This document shows positions 1 to 9,698 of a stretch of 64,000 bases of DNA, piece after piece. The position numbers and the translations under genes were made by a program. How positions within the stretch are numbered: position 1 is the stretch's first letter; every line of letters starts with the position of its first letter. The stretch lies in NCBI RefSeq assembly GCF_025215155.1, contig NZ_JALHAM010000121.1; one strand, given 5' to 3'. The DNA comes from Dryocola clanedunensis. GTDB taxonomy: Bacteria > Pseudomonadota > Gammaproteobacteria > Enterobacterales > Enterobacteriaceae. The notes below the pieces were generated by a model. The model was given only the letters and a program-made list of their open reading frames with translations, ran no database searches and was not told where the DNA came from.

Positions 1-217
1 CGAGCTTTATCTCGTTCCCCCGCTGTTCAATGGCGGTAACCGCAGGCTGGCTGATGCCCATCGCCTCCGCCAGCTGCTTCTGCGACCAGCCCATTTCTTC
101 GCGGATCATGTGCAGGCAGGTTTCAAGGATAAGGGCCTGGGTGCCTTCTTTGATTCGCTTTTGACTTTCTGGGGAGCGTCGAGCGATAAGCTCTTCGAGC
201 GTTGTATAGCCTTTCAT
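1..217 (-). CDS. HigA-type antitoxin, Xre HTH (partial)
   Basis: The visible part encodes 72 residues beginning MKGYTTLEELIARR; the C-terminus lies beyond the window edge. It contains a Cro/C1-type helix-turn-helix (WSQKQLAEAMGISQPAVTAIE), as in antitoxins that bind their own promoter. The gene follows the toxin with one base between the toxin stop (219-221) and its ATG (215-217), and its Shine-Dalgarno AAGGAG lies inside the last toxin codons, so the two are translationally coupled. Toxin-first order is typical of HigBA pairs. The family assignment rests on order and HTH type; the exact subfamily is not certain. Confidence 0.8.
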   Translation of the reverse strand, partial: MKGYTTLEELIARRSPESQKRIKEGTQALILETCLHMIREEMGWSQKQLAEAMGISQPAVTAIEQRGNEIKL

Positions 218-218
218 G

Positions 219-566
219 TCATTTCTCCTTTAACTTCAACCAGGCCGTAAATTCTTTGTCAGCGACTGTGATCATCGTTTCGTAGAATCGCTTATTTTTC
301 GATTTATCTCCCGCACAAAGCAAAATGGCGCTGCGCCGATAGTCGAAAATATAAAAAGCCCTGACTGGCCTTCCATGATGCTGAACCCGCAGCTCTTTCA
401 TGTTCGAAAAGCGCGATCCTTTCACCGTATCTGCATAGGGACGGGACAGAGCGGGTCCCCAAAATCTGAGTTGCCCCATTGCCTTAAGTATCTCTTCCTG
501 AAGATCGTTGTGCTGTTCTTCTATCCACGTTTCAAACCTTGCGGTCGTCAATACCGTCCATGTCAT
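219..566 (-). CDS. HigB/RelE-superfamily toxin
   Basis: A 115-residue basic protein resembling the phage Gp49-like/HigB toxins, which are ribosome-dependent mRNA interferases of the RelE fold. Supporting features are the small size, the ELRVQHHGRPVRAFYIFD strand pattern, the ILLCAGDKSKNKRFYETMI core with its basic cluster, and the downstream Xre antitoxin. The start chosen is the ATG at 564-566, because GGAG lies five bases before it; the upstream GTG at 572 would abut GGAG directly. A 16-bp perfect palindrome sits just upstream and is the likely autoregulatory operator. Toxin activity is inferred from family resemblance. Confidence 0.78.
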   Translation of the reverse strand: MTWTVLTTARFETWIEEQHNDLQEEILKAMGQLRFWGPALSRPYADTVKGSRFSNMKELRVQHHGRPVRAFYIFDYRRSAILLCAGDKSKNKRFYETMITVADKEFTAWLKLKEK

Positions 567-578
567 AGCCACTCCGTC

Positions 579-594
579 ATAAACTATAGTTTAT
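579..594. promoter_or_regulatory. Palindromic operator/promoter of the toxin-antitoxin pair
   Basis: ATAAACTATAGTTTAT is a perfect 16-bp palindrome located 13 bp upstream of the toxin ATG. It contains -10-like TATAGT/ACTATA sequences on both strands. Toxin-antitoxin operons of this type usually have such a site bound by the antitoxin. Binding is inferred. Confidence 0.5.
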
Positions 595-713
595 ATTTTT
601 TAGTGAAACCACAGTTTATTGCCGGAATTTTGACCTGGATATCGTTTCCTTTCCCCCTTGCGAGACGCCTCGAAGAAAACCGTTTAATCAGAGTTATCCA
701 TACAGTATTCCTT

Positions 714-731
714 TTTTCCTCCATTTTTCAG
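714..731 (+). promoter_or_regulatory. Putative BaeR box upstream of mdtA
   Basis: TTTTCCTCCATTTTTCAG matches the published E. coli BaeR box (TTTTTCTCCATDATTGGC) at about 13 of 18 positions and lies 65 bp before the mdtA ATG, as expected for a BaeR-activated mdtABCD-baeSR operon. The site was found by eye; binding is inferred. Confidence 0.55.
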
Positions 732-795
732 GGCTGCCGGGTCACTACACTAGTATCATTGGCTATATCGTTTCAGGAAGAGAAGACGTTTAACT

Positions 796-2028
796 ATGAA
801 AGGTACGCACACCACCCGTTGGTTCTGGATTGCAGGGGCGATTATTGTTGTCATCGCAGCCGTTTATTTCTGGCGCAGCGGCTCAGTCAGTGAGCCCGGC
901 GCTCAGCAAGCAGCCCAAAAACAAGGCGGTGGACGCCGCGGTATGCGTGGCGGTGCTTTAGCTCCGGTTCAGGCTGCTACGGCAACCAGCGAAGCCGTGC
1001 CGCGTTACCTCACAGGCCTCGGTACCATTACAGCGGCGAATACCGTTACCGTGCGCAGCCGGGTAGACGGCCAGCTGCTGGCAATTCACTTCCAGGAAGG
1101 CCAGCAGGTTAAAGCAGGTGATTTACTGGCGGAAATTGATCCAAGCCAGTTCAAAGTCGCGCTGGCTCAGGCCCAGGGGCAGCTGGCTAAAGATCAGGCC
1201 ACCCTTTCGAATGCGCGTCGCGATCTGTCTCGCTATCAGCAGCTGGTGAAAACGAACCTTGTCTCCCGTCAGGAAATGGACGCACAGCAAGCCTTAGTCA
1301 ATGAATCCGTCGGCACCGTAAAAGCAGATGAGGCCTCCGTCGCCAGCGCCCAGCTGCAGCTGGACTGGAGCCGCATTACCGCCCCGATAGACGGACGTGT
1401 TGGCCTGAAACAGGTGGACGTGGGGAATCAGATCTCCAGCGGCGATACCACCGGCATTGTGGTTCTGACCCAGACGCACCCTATCGACCTCATCTTTACG
1501 CTGCCGGAAAGTAATATCGCCACCGTCGTACAGGCCCAGAAAGCAGGAAAAACTCTGAGCGTTGAGGCCTGGGACCGCACCAATAAAACGAAGCTCAGCA
1601 GCGGCACACTGTTAAGCCTTGATAACCAGATCGATGCCACTACCGGCACCATCAAGCTCAAAGCCCGCTTCACTAATGAAGATGACGCGCTGTTCCCTAA
1701 CCAGTTCGTCAACGCTCGTATGCTGGTGGATACCCAGCAAGATGCCGTTGTTATCCCGGCCGCAGCGCTACAGATGGGCAACGAAGGCAACTTCGTCTGG
1801 GTGCTGAACAGTGAAAACAAAGTCAGCAAGCACCTTGTCACTACAGGGATTCAGGACAGCCAGAAAGTGGTTATCAGCGCGGGCCTGTCAGCCGGTGACA
1901 AAGTCGTGACGGACGGCATCGACCGCCTGACGGAAGGCGCAAAAGTTGAAGTGGTAGAGGCCCAGTCAGCAACGGCCAGCGCAGCGGATGAGAAAGCTGC
2001 TGCAAAACCTCACGGAGCGAAATCCTGA
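796..2028 (+). CDS. mdtA: MdtA, membrane fusion protein of the MdtABC efflux pump
   Basis: A 410-residue periplasmic adaptor of the HlyD/AcrA family that links the inner-membrane RND heteromultimer MdtBC to TolC. The N-terminus has a single membrane anchor (about residues 11-26, WIAGAIIVVIAAVYF). Next come the barrel-sandwich/lipoyl half-motifs around LTGLGTITAANTVTVRSRVD and ITAPIDGRVGLKQVDVG, a coiled-coil alpha-hairpin (about 115-180) and the beta-barrel domain. Length is close to E. coli MdtA (415). It is the first gene of the operon, and its TGA overlaps the mdtB ATG by one base. A BaeR-like box precedes it. Known substrates in E. coli include bile salts and novobiocin; the same role is inferred here. 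Confidence 0.97.
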   Translation: MKGTHTTRWFWIAGAIIVVIAAVYFWRSGSVSEPGAQQAAQKQGGGRRGMRGGALAPVQAATATSEAVPRYLTGLGTITAANTVTVRSRVDGQLLAIHFQEGQQVKAGDLLAEIDPSQFKVALAQAQGQLAKDQATLSNARRDLSRYQQLVKTNLVSRQEMDAQQALVNESVGTVKADEASVASAQLQLDWSRITAPIDGRVGLKQVDVGNQISSGDTTGIVVLTQTHPIDLIFTLPESNIATVVQAQKAGKTLSVEAWDRTNKTKLSSGTLLSLDNQIDATTGTIKLKARFTNEDDALFPNQFVNARMLVDTQQDAVVIPAAALQMGNEGNFVWVLNSENKVSKHLVTTGIQDSQKVVISAGLSAGDKVVTDGIDRLTEGAKVEVVEAQSATASAADEKAAAKPHGAKS

Positions 2029-5000
2029 TGCAGGTCTTACCTCCCAGCGCAACGGGCGGCCCGTCCCGCCTGTTTATTCTGCGTCCGGTCGCCACCACGC
2101 TGTTGATGGTGGCCATCCTGCTGGCGGGGATCATCGGCTATCGTTTTCTGCCCGTCTCCGCGTTACCGGAAGTCGATTACCCGACGATTCAGGTCGTCAC
2201 GCTCTATCCTGGCGCCAGCCCAGATGTGATCACTTCGGCTATCACGGCTCCGCTGGAGCGCCAGTTCGGGCAGATGTCCGGCCTCAAGCAGATGTCCTCG
2301 CAGAGCGCGGGCGGCGCATCCGTTGTGACCCTTCAGTTCCAGCTCACGCTGCCGCTGGACGTTGCCGAACAGGAAGTACAGGCGGCGATTAACGCCGCCA
2401 CCAACCTGCTGCCGAACGATCTGCCGAACCCGCCCGTTTACAGCAAGGTGAACCCGGCAGATCCGCCAATCATGACGCTCGCCGTGACGTCTACCGCCAT
2501 TCCGATGACCCAGGTCGAAGATATGGTGGAAACGCGCGTGGCGCAGAAAATCTCCCAGGTGTCCGGCGTGGGTCTGGTGACGCTTGCCGGTGGGCAGCGC
2601 CCTGCGGTACGCGTTAAGCTTAACGCCCCGGCGATTGCCGCTCTCGGCCTGACCAGCGAAACCGTCCGTACCGCCATTACCAGCGCCAACGTCAACTCTG
2701 CAAAGGGGAGTCTCGATGGCCCGGAGCGCGCAGTTACGCTGTCCGCCAACGACCAGATGGAGTCGGCGGAAGAGTACCGCAACCTGATTATTGCCTACCA
2801 GAACGGCGCGCCGGTTCGTCTGGGCGACGTGGCTACCGTTGAGCAGGGTGCCGAAAACAGCTGGCTCGGCGCATGGGCCAACAAGCAGCAGGCGATTGTC
2901 ATGAACGTGCAGCGCCAGCCGGGCGCTAACATCATCGACACCGCCGACAGCATCCGCAAAATGCTGCCGACGCTGACCGAAAGCCTGCCGAAATCGGTGG
3001 AGGTGAAGCTGCTGAGCGACCGCACCACCAACATCCGCGCGTCGGTAACCGATACGCAGTACGAGCTGATGCTCGCCATCGCGCTGGTGGTGATGATCAT
3101 CTATCTGTTCCTGCGTAACGTCCCGGCCACGATCATTCCCGCCGTCGCCGTGCCCCTCTCGCTGATAGGCACCTTTGCGGTGATGGTGTTCCTGGACTTT
3201 TCCATCAATAACCTGACGCTGATGGCGCTGACCATCGCCACCGGCTTCGTGGTGGACGATGCGATCGTGGTTATCGAGAACATCTCGCGCTACATAGAAA
3301 AGGGAGAGAAACCGCTGGCGGCGGCGCTGAAAGGCGCGGGGGAGATAGGCTTTACCATTATCTCGCTGACCTTCTCGCTTATCGCCGTGCTGATCCCGCT
3401 GCTGTTTATGGGCGATATCGTCGGACGCCTGTTCCGGGAGTTTGCCGTCACGCTCGCCGTCTCTATCCTTATCTCTGCGGTTGTCTCGCTGACGCTGACG
3501 CCAATGATGTGCGCGCGCATGCTGAGCCATGAATCACTGCGCAAACAGAACCGCTTCTCAAGGGCCAGCGAACGCTTCTTTGAGCGGGTCATTGCCGGAT
3601 ATGGCCGCATCCTGACCAAAGTATTACACCACCCGTGGCTCACGCTCGGCGTGGCTTTTGGCACCCTGGCCCTCACCGTTCTGCTGTGGGTTTTCATCCC
3701 TAAAGGCTTCTTCCCGATTCAGGACAACGGCATTATTCAGGGTACGCTTCAGGCTCCGCAGTCCGTTTCTTTTGCCAGCATGGCCCAGCGCCAGCGGCAG
3801 GTAGCGGATGTCATTCTCAAGGATCCGGCCGTAGAGAGCCTGACGTCATTTGTCGGCGTGGACGGCACGAATCCATCGCTCAACAGCGCCCGTCTGCAAA
3901 TTAACCTTAAGCCGCTGGACGACCGCGATGACCGTATCAAAGCCGTTATTGCGCGACTGCAAACTGACGTTGCGAAAGTGCCCGGCGTGCAGCTTTATCT
4001 GCAGCCCATCCAGGATCTGACGATTGATACCACCGTCAGCCGCACGCAGTATCAGTTCTCTCTGCAGGCCACTTCGCTGGATGAGCTAAGTACCTGGGTG
4101 CCGAAACTCACCGAAGAGCTGAAAACCCTGCCGCAGCTGACGGAAGTGAGCAGCGACTGGCAGGACCAGGGGCTGGTGGCCTACGTCAATGTCGATCGCG
4201 CCAGCGCCAGCCGCCTCGGTATCTCGATGTCGGACGTGGACAACGCCCTCTATAACGCTTTCGGCCAGCGCCTGATTTCCACCATCTACACCCAGGCCAA
4301 CCAGTACCGCGTGGTACTGGAACACGATACGTCTACCACGCCGGGTCTGAGCGCGCTGGACAACATTCGCCTGGCAAGTAGCGACGGCGGCAGCGTACCC
4401 CTTACCGCGATTGCCAAAGTCGAACAGCGCTTTGCGCCGCTGACGGTGAATCATCTCGACCAGTTCCCGTCGACGACCTTCTCGTTCAACGTGCCGGATG
4501 ACTATTCGCTGGGCGAAGCCGTAGAGGCCATTACCCAGGCGGAGAAAGATCTGGCGCTGCCTTCGGACATCACAACCCAGTTCCAGGGCAGCACCCTCGC
4601 CTTCCAGGCCGCGCTCGGCAGCACCATCTGGCTGATCGTTGCCTCCGTTGTGGCGATGTATATCGTGCTTGGCGTGCTTTATGAAAGCTTTATCCATCCG
4701 ATTACCATTCTTTCCACGCTGCCCACCGCGGGGGTTGGCGCTTTGCTGGCGCTGATGCTGGCGGGAGCCGAGCTGGACGTGATTGCTATTATCGGCATTA
4801 TCCTGCTCATCGGCATCGTGAAGAAGAACGCCATCATGATGATCGACTTCGCGCTGGCGGCGGAGCGTGAGCAGGGGATGGCCCCGTACGAGGCGATTTA
4901 CCAGGCCTGCCTGCTGCGTTTCCGCCCGATTCTGATGACCACGCTGGCCGCCCTGCTCGGCGCGCTGCCGCTGATGCTCTCAACGGGCGTGGGCGCAGAG

Positions 5001-5153
5001 CTGCGCCGTCCGTTGGGTATCGGCATGGTGGGCGGCTTAATGGTCAGCCAGGTATTAACCCTGTTCACCACGCCGGTTATCTACCTGCTGTTTGACCGCC
5101 TGTCGCACTATACGCGCAACCGCTTTGGCCGCCGCGAAGAGGAACTGCCGTGA
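2028..5153 (+). CDS. mdtB: MdtB, RND efflux transporter subunit
   Basis: A 1041-residue proton-driven RND permease (E. coli MdtB 1040). Twelve membrane segments are expected; the first follows the N-terminal FILRPVATTLLMVAILLAG. The TM4 proton-relay region is present as TGFVVDDAIVVIENISR, and two large periplasmic loops lie after TM1 and TM7. MdtB and MdtC form a B2C heterotrimer in E. coli. The start overlaps mdtA (TGATG) and its stop overlaps the GTG start of mdtC, so A, B and C are translationally coupled. Confidence 0.97.
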   Translation: MQVLPPSATGGPSRLFILRPVATTLLMVAILLAGIIGYRFLPVSALPEVDYPTIQVVTLYPGASPDVITSAITAPLERQFGQMSGLKQMSSQSAGGASVVTLQFQLTLPLDVAEQEVQAAINAATNLLPNDLPNPPVYSKVNPADPPIMTLAVTSTAIPMTQVEDMVETRVAQKISQVSGVGLVTLAGGQRPAVRVKLNAPAIAALGLTSETVRTAITSANVNSAKGSLDGPERAVTLSANDQMESAEEYRNLIIAYQNGAPVRLGDVATVEQGAENSWLGAWANKQQAIVMNVQRQPGANIIDTADSIRKMLPTLTESLPKSVEVKLLSDRTTNIRASVTDTQYELMLAIALVVMIIYLFLRNVPATIIPAVAVPLSLIGTFAVMVFLDFSINNLTLMALTIATGFVVDDAIVVIENISRYIEKGEKPLAAALKGAGEIGFTIISLTFSLIAVLIPLLFMGDIVGRLFREFAVTLAVSILISAVVSLTLTPMMCARMLSHESLRKQNRFSRASERFFERVIAGYGRILTKVLHHPWLTLGVAFGTLALTVLLWVFIPKGFFPIQDNGIIQGTLQAPQSVSFASMAQRQRQVADVILKDPAVESLTSFVGVDGTNPSLNSARLQINLKPLDDRDDRIKAVIARLQTDVAKVPGVQLYLQPIQDLTIDTTVSRTQYQFSLQATSLDELSTWVPKLTEELKTLPQLTEVSSDWQDQGLVAYVNVDRASASRLGISMSDVDNALYNAFGQRLISTIYTQANQYRVVLEHDTSTTPGLSALDNIRLASSDGGSVPLTAIAKVEQRFAPLTVNHLDQFPSTTFSFNVPDDYSLGEAVEAITQAEKDLALPSDITTQFQGSTLAFQAALGSTIWLIVASVVAMYIVLGVLYESFIHPITILSTLPTAGVGALLALMLAGAELDVIAIIGIILLIGIVKKNAIMMIDFALAAEREQGMAPYEAIYQACLLRFRPILMTTLAALLGALPLMLSTGVGAELRRPLGIGMVGGLMVSQVLTLFTTPVIYLLFDRLSHYTRNRFGRREEELP

Positions 5154-8100
5154 AATTCTTCGCGCTGTTTATCTACCGTCCGGTCGCGACAATTCTGCTG
5201 ACCATCGCCATCACGCTGTGCGGCGTGCTCGGCTTCCGGCTGCTGCCCGTGGCCCCGCTGCCGCAGGTGGATTTCCCGGTGATCATGATCAGCGCCTCGC
5301 TGCCGGGGGCGTCGCCTGAAACAATGGCGTCGTCGGTGGCAACCCCACTCGAACGCGCACTGGGGCGAATTGCGGGCGTCAGTGAAATGACGTCGTCCAG
5401 CTCGCTGGGCAGCACGCGGATCATTCTGGAATTCAATTTCGACCGGGATATCAACGGGGCCGCCCGCGACGTACAGGCGGCGATTAACGCCGCGCAAAGC
5501 CTGCTGCCAAGCGGCATGCCGAGCCGTCCGACCTATCGCAAAGCCAACCCGTCCGACGCGCCAATCATCATTCTGACCCTGACCTCGGACACGCTTTCCC
5601 AGGGCCAGCTCTACGATTTCGCCTCAACGCAGCTGGCGCAAACCGTCTCGCAGATTGACGGCGTTGGCGACGTCGACGTCGGTGGCAGCTCGCTACCGGC
5701 GGTGCGGGTGGATTTAAATCCCCAGGCTTTGTTTAACCAGGGCGTCTCGCTGGACGCGGTACGTACCGCTATAGACAATGCCAACGTGCGCCGTCCGCAG
5801 GGTGCCGTCGAAGAAGATACGCGCCGCTGGCAGCTGCAGACCAACGACGAGCTGAAAACCGCCGCAGAATACAAGCCGCTCATCATCCATTACAACAACG
5901 GCGGCGCGGTACACCTGAGCGATGTGGCGAACGTCACCGACTCTGTGCAGGACGTGCGTAACGCGGGGATGACCAACGCCAAGCCCGCCATTTTGCTGAT
6001 TATCCGCAAATCGCAGGAAGCGAACATTATCGAAACCGTGGACCGCATCCGCGCGAAGCTGCCGGAACTGCGCGAAACCATTCCCGCCTCCATTGATTTA
6101 CAGGTCGCCCAGGACCGCTCGCCAACCATCCGTGCCTCGCTCGCCGAAGTTGAGCAGTCGCTGGTCATCTCCGTGGCGCTGGTGATCCTCGTCGTCTTCC
6201 TGTTCCTGCGCTCGGGCCGCGCCACGCTGATCCCGGCCGTTGCCGTTCCCGTTTCGCTGATTGGCACGTTCATCGCCATGTACCTGTGCGGATTTAGCCT
6301 GAACAACCTGTCGCTGATGGCGCTGACCATCGCCACCGGCTTCGTGGTGGATGACGCCATCGTGGTGCTGGAGAACATCTCCCGCCACCTCGAAGCGGGA
6401 GTAAAACCCTTGCAGGCCGCTTTGCAGGGCGTTCGGGAAGTCGGTTTTACGGTGCTCTCCATGAGCCTGTCGCTGGTGGCGGTGTTCCTGCCGCTGCTGC
6501 TGATGGGCGGTCTGCCGGGGCGATTATTTAAGGAGTTTGCCGTCACGCTGTCGGTGGCGATTGGCATCTCACTGGTCGTCTCGCTGACCCTGACGCCAAT
6601 GATGTGCGGCTGGCTGCTGAAGAACAAACCTGCGCACACCCCAACCCGCAACCGGGGGTTTGGTCGTCTGCTGGTTGCTATGCAAGAAGGCTATGGCCGT
6701 TCGCTGAAGTGGGTGCTTAACCATACGAAGCTTGTCGGCCTGGTGCTGATTGCCACCATCGCGCTGAACGTCTGGCTGTATATCGCCATCCCCAAAACGT
6801 TCTTCCCGGAGCAGGATACCGGGCGGCTGATGGGCAATATTCAGGCTGACCAGAGCATTTCTTTCCAGGCGATGCGCGGCAAGCTCCAGGACTTTATGAA
6901 GATCATTCGCGAAGATCCGGCGGTGGATAACGTCACCGGCTTTACCGGCGGCTCGCGGGTGAACAGCGGCATGATGTTTATCTCCCTTAAGCCGCTGAGC
7001 GAACGCAAAGAAACCGCGCAGCAGGTTATCGATCGCCTGCGCAAAGCTTTGGCGAAAGAGCCGGGAGCCAGCCTGTTTCTGATGGCGGTGCAGGACATCC
7101 GCGTCGGCGGACGTTCGGCCAACGCCAGCTATCAGTACACACTGCTTTCCGACAGCCTGGCCGATTTACGCACCTGGGAGCCGAAAATCCGTAAGGCCTT
7201 CGCCAGCCTGCCGCAGCTGGCGGACGTCAACTCCGATCAGCAGGACAACGGCGCGGAAATGGATCTGATCTATGACCGGGAAACCATGTCGCGGCTGGGC
7301 ATCAGCGTCTCGGACGCCAACAGCCTGCTGAACAACGCCTTCGGCCAGCGGCAGATTTCCACCATCTATCAGCCGCTTAACCAGTACAAAGTGGTGATGG
7401 AAGTTGACCCGCGCTACACCCAGGACATCAGCTCGCTGGATCAGATGTTCGTCACCAATAGCGAAGGCAAGCCGATTCCGCTCTCTTACTTTGCGAAATG
7501 GCAGCCGGCGAACGCCCCGCTGGCGGTGAACCACCAGGGCCTGTCGGCGGCCTCCACCATCTCCTTTAACCTGCCTACCGGCACTTCGCTCAGCGAGGCA
7601 AGCGACGCCATCGACCGTATGATGACCTCTCTTGGCGTGCCGTCCACGGTGCGCGGCAGCTACGCGGGAACCGCGCAGGTCTTCCAGGACACCATGAAGT
7701 CGCAGGTGCTGCTGATCATCGCGGCTATCGCCACCGTCTACATCGTGCTGGGGATTCTTTATGAGAGCTACGTTCATCCGCTGACCATTCTCTCCACGCT
7801 GCCTTCCGCCGGGGTGGGCGCGCTGCTGGCGCTGGAGCTGTTCGGTGCCCCATTCAGCCTAATTGCGCTCATCGGGATCATGCTATTAATTGGCATCGTG
7901 AAGAAAAACGCCATCATGATGGTGGACTTCGCGATAGACGCGCAGCGTAACGGCAACCTCACGCCGCAGGAGGCGATTTTCCAGGCCTGCCTGTTACGCT
8001 TCCGTCCGATAATGATGACAACGCTTGCCGCACTCTTTGGCGCGCTGCCGCTGGTGCTGACCAGCGGTGACGGTGCGGAGCTGCGCCAGCCGCTGGGGAT

Positions 8101-8230
8101 CACCATCGTCGGCGGTCTGGTCGTCAGCCAGCTGCTGACGCTCTACACGACGCCCGTTGTCTATCTGTTCTTTGACCGGCTGCGGTTGCGCTTTAGCCGC
8201 CGCAGCAGCAAACAATTAGTTGGTGAGTAA
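5150..8230 (+). CDS. mdtC: MdtC, RND efflux transporter subunit
   Basis: A 1026-residue RND permease (E. coli MdtC 1025), paralogous to MdtB and the second permease of the heterotrimer. The TM4 motif TGFVVDDAIVVLENISR with the paired aspartates is present, and the C-terminal half carries GIMLLIGIVKKNAIMMVDFA. The start is a GTG inside the mdtB stop region (GTGA), giving a 4-bp overlap. The N-terminal MKFFALFIYRPVATILL agrees with E. coli. A REP-like palindrome follows the stop. Confidence 0.97.
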   Translation: MKFFALFIYRPVATILLTIAITLCGVLGFRLLPVAPLPQVDFPVIMISASLPGASPETMASSVATPLERALGRIAGVSEMTSSSSLGSTRIILEFNFDRDINGAARDVQAAINAAQSLLPSGMPSRPTYRKANPSDAPIIILTLTSDTLSQGQLYDFASTQLAQTVSQIDGVGDVDVGGSSLPAVRVDLNPQALFNQGVSLDAVRTAIDNANVRRPQGAVEEDTRRWQLQTNDELKTAAEYKPLIIHYNNGGAVHLSDVANVTDSVQDVRNAGMTNAKPAILLIIRKSQEANIIETVDRIRAKLPELRETIPASIDLQVAQDRSPTIRASLAEVEQSLVISVALVILVVFLFLRSGRATLIPAVAVPVSLIGTFIAMYLCGFSLNNLSLMALTIATGFVVDDAIVVLENISRHLEAGVKPLQAALQGVREVGFTVLSMSLSLVAVFLPLLLMGGLPGRLFKEFAVTLSVAIGISLVVSLTLTPMMCGWLLKNKPAHTPTRNRGFGRLLVAMQEGYGRSLKWVLNHTKLVGLVLIATIALNVWLYIAIPKTFFPEQDTGRLMGNIQADQSISFQAMRGKLQDFMKIIREDPAVDNVTGFTGGSRVNSGMMFISLKPLSERKETAQQVIDRLRKALAKEPGASLFLMAVQDIRVGGRSANASYQYTLLSDSLADLRTWEPKIRKAFASLPQLADVNSDQQDNGAEMDLIYDRETMSRLGISVSDANSLLNNAFGQRQISTIYQPLNQYKVVMEVDPRYTQDISSLDQMFVTNSEGKPIPLSYFAKWQPANAPLAVNHQGLSAASTISFNLPTGTSLSEASDAIDRMMTSLGVPSTVRGSYAGTAQVFQDTMKSQVLLIIAAIATVYIVLGILYESYVHPLTILSTLPSAGVGALLALELFGAPFSLIALIGIMLLIGIVKKNAIMMVDFAIDAQRNGNLTPQEAIFQACLLRFRPIMMTTLAALFGALPLVLTSGDGAELRQPLGITIVGGLVVSQLLTLYTTPVVYLFFDRLRLRFSRRSSKQLVGE

Positions 8231-8237
8231 AATGTAG

Positions 8238-8264
8238 GGTGGATAAGCGTAAGCGTCATCCACC
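8238..8264 (+). repeat. REP-like palindrome between mdtC and mdtD
   Basis: A 27-bp imperfect palindrome with arms GGTGGATAAGCG and CGTCATCCACC in the 52-bp gap between mdtC and mdtD. It belongs to a dispersed family with at least twelve members in this window and lies inside a co-transcribed operon, where REP hairpins commonly alter mRNA stability or expression of downstream genes. Confidence 0.8.
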
Positions 8265-8282
8265 GATGAGGAATCAGATGAA

Positions 8283-9698
8283 ATGACCGACCTGCCCGCT
8301 GCCGTCCGCTGGCAACTGTGGATTGTCGCCTTCGGCTTCTTTATGCAGTCGCTGGACACCACTATCGTAAACACTGCCCTGCCGTCGATGGCGGCAAGCC
8401 TTGGGGAAAGCCCGCTGCATATGCACTCGGTGATTGTCGCCTACGTGCTGACGGTGGCGGTGATGCTGCCCGCCAGCGGCTGGCTGGCAGACCGGGTGGG
8501 CGTACGCAATATCTTCTTCACCGCCATCGTGCTGTTTACCATCGGCTCGCTGCTCTGCGCCCACTCCTCCACGCTCAATGAGCTGGTCTTATCCCGCGTG
8601 GTGCAAGGCATTGGCGGCGCGATGATGGTGCCGGTGGGCAGGCTGACGGTGATGAAAATCGTCCCCCGCGAGCAGTACATGGCGGCGATGACCTTCGTGA
8701 CTTTACCCGGTCAGATCGGCCCGCTGCTTGGCCCGGCGCTCGGCGGCCTGCTGGTTGAGTATGCCTCCTGGCACTGGATCTTCCTCATCAACCTGCCGGT
8801 GGGCATTATCGGCTGCATTGCCACACTGTGGCTGATGCCCAACTACACCATGCAAACCCGGCGCTTCGACGCGTCGGGATTTATACTGCTGGCCTTCGGC
8901 ATGGCGGCGCTGACCATCGCGCTGGACGGGCAAAAAGGGCTGGGAATTTCGTCGCTGACCCTCGGCCTGCTGGTTGCAGGCGGCGCGCTGTCGATGCTGT
9001 TCTACTTCTGGCACGCCAAAGGCAACGAGAACGCCCTGTTTAACCTCAACCTTTTTAAAACGCGCACCTTCTCCCTCGGCCTGCTCGGCAGCTTCTGCGG
9101 CCGTATCGGCAGCGGCATGCTGCCGTTTATGACGCCGGTGTTTTTACAGATTGGCCTGGGCTTCTCTCCTTTCCACGCCGGGCTGATGATGGTGCCGATG
9201 GTACTGGGCAGCATGGGCATGAAGCGCATCGTGGTCCAGGTCGTCAACCGCTTCGGCTATCGCAATGTACTGGTGGCCACCACGCTCGGGCTGGCGCTGG
9301 TTATCCTGCTGTTTATGGCCACCGCGCTGCTGGGCTGGTATTCCCTGCTGCCGGTAGTGCTGTTTATCCTCGGCATGGTTAACTCGACGCGCTTCTCGTC
9401 GATGAACACCCTGACGCTGAAAGATCTCCCGGACGACCTCGCCAGCGGCGGCAACAGCATGCTGTCGATGGTGATGCAGCTCTCCATGAGTATCGGCGTC
9501 ACCGTCGCCGGGATGCTGCTGGGCATGTATGGCCACCACCAGCTCACGCCGGACAGCGACGTCGTGCATACCGTCTTCCTCTACACCTATTTAAGTATGG
9601 CGGTGATTATCGCTCTCCCCGCGCTGGTCTTCGCCCGCGTACCTAAGGACACCACCAAAAACGTCATCATTGCGCGACGTAAAAGGAAACAATCATGA
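8283..9698 (+). CDS. mdtD: MdtD (IceT), MFS transporter of the mdt operon
   Basis: A 471-residue DHA2/EmrB-type major facilitator with about 14 membrane segments, the same length as E. coli MdtD. Motifs include GWLADRVGVRNIFFTAI (MFS motif A) and RVVQGIGGAMMVPVGRL (motif B). In Salmonella the orthologue is described as an iron-citrate exporter (IceT); drug efflux is not established. The start has GAGGAA about 10 bases upstream. It is separated from mdtC by a REP-like element, and its stop overlaps the baeS start (ATGA). Confidence 0.95.
   Translation: MTDLPAAVRWQLWIVAFGFFMQSLDTTIVNTALPSMAASLGESPLHMHSVIVAYVLTVAVMLPASGWLADRVGVRNIFFTAIVLFTIGSLLCAHSSTLNELVLSRVVQGIGGAMMVPVGRLTVMKIVPREQYMAAMTFVTLPGQIGPLLGPALGGLLVEYASWHWIFLINLPVGIIGCIATLWLMPNYTMQTRRFDASGFILLAFGMAALTIALDGQKGLGISSLTLGLLVAGGALSMLFYFWHAKGNENALFNLNLFKTRTFSLGLLGSFCGRIGSGMLPFMTPVFLQIGLGFSPFHAGLMMVPMVLGSMGMKRIVVQVVNRFGYRNVLVATTLGLALVILLFMATALLGWYSLLPVVLFILGMVNSTRFSSMNTLTLKDLPDDLASGGNSMLSMVMQLSMSIGVTVAGMLLGMYGHHQLTPDSDVVHTVFLYTYLSMAVIIALPALVFARVPKDTTKNVIIARRKRKQS

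Noticed and set aside
375..893. Plus-strand frame overlapping the toxin gene and the mdtA start
   Set aside because: Cys/Arg-rich product without homologue features; overlaps two well-supported genes.
2163..3530. Long open frame antisense to mdtB
   Set aside because: Low-complexity His/Arg/Asp-rich product typical of the reverse of a GC-rich gene; mdtB is certain.
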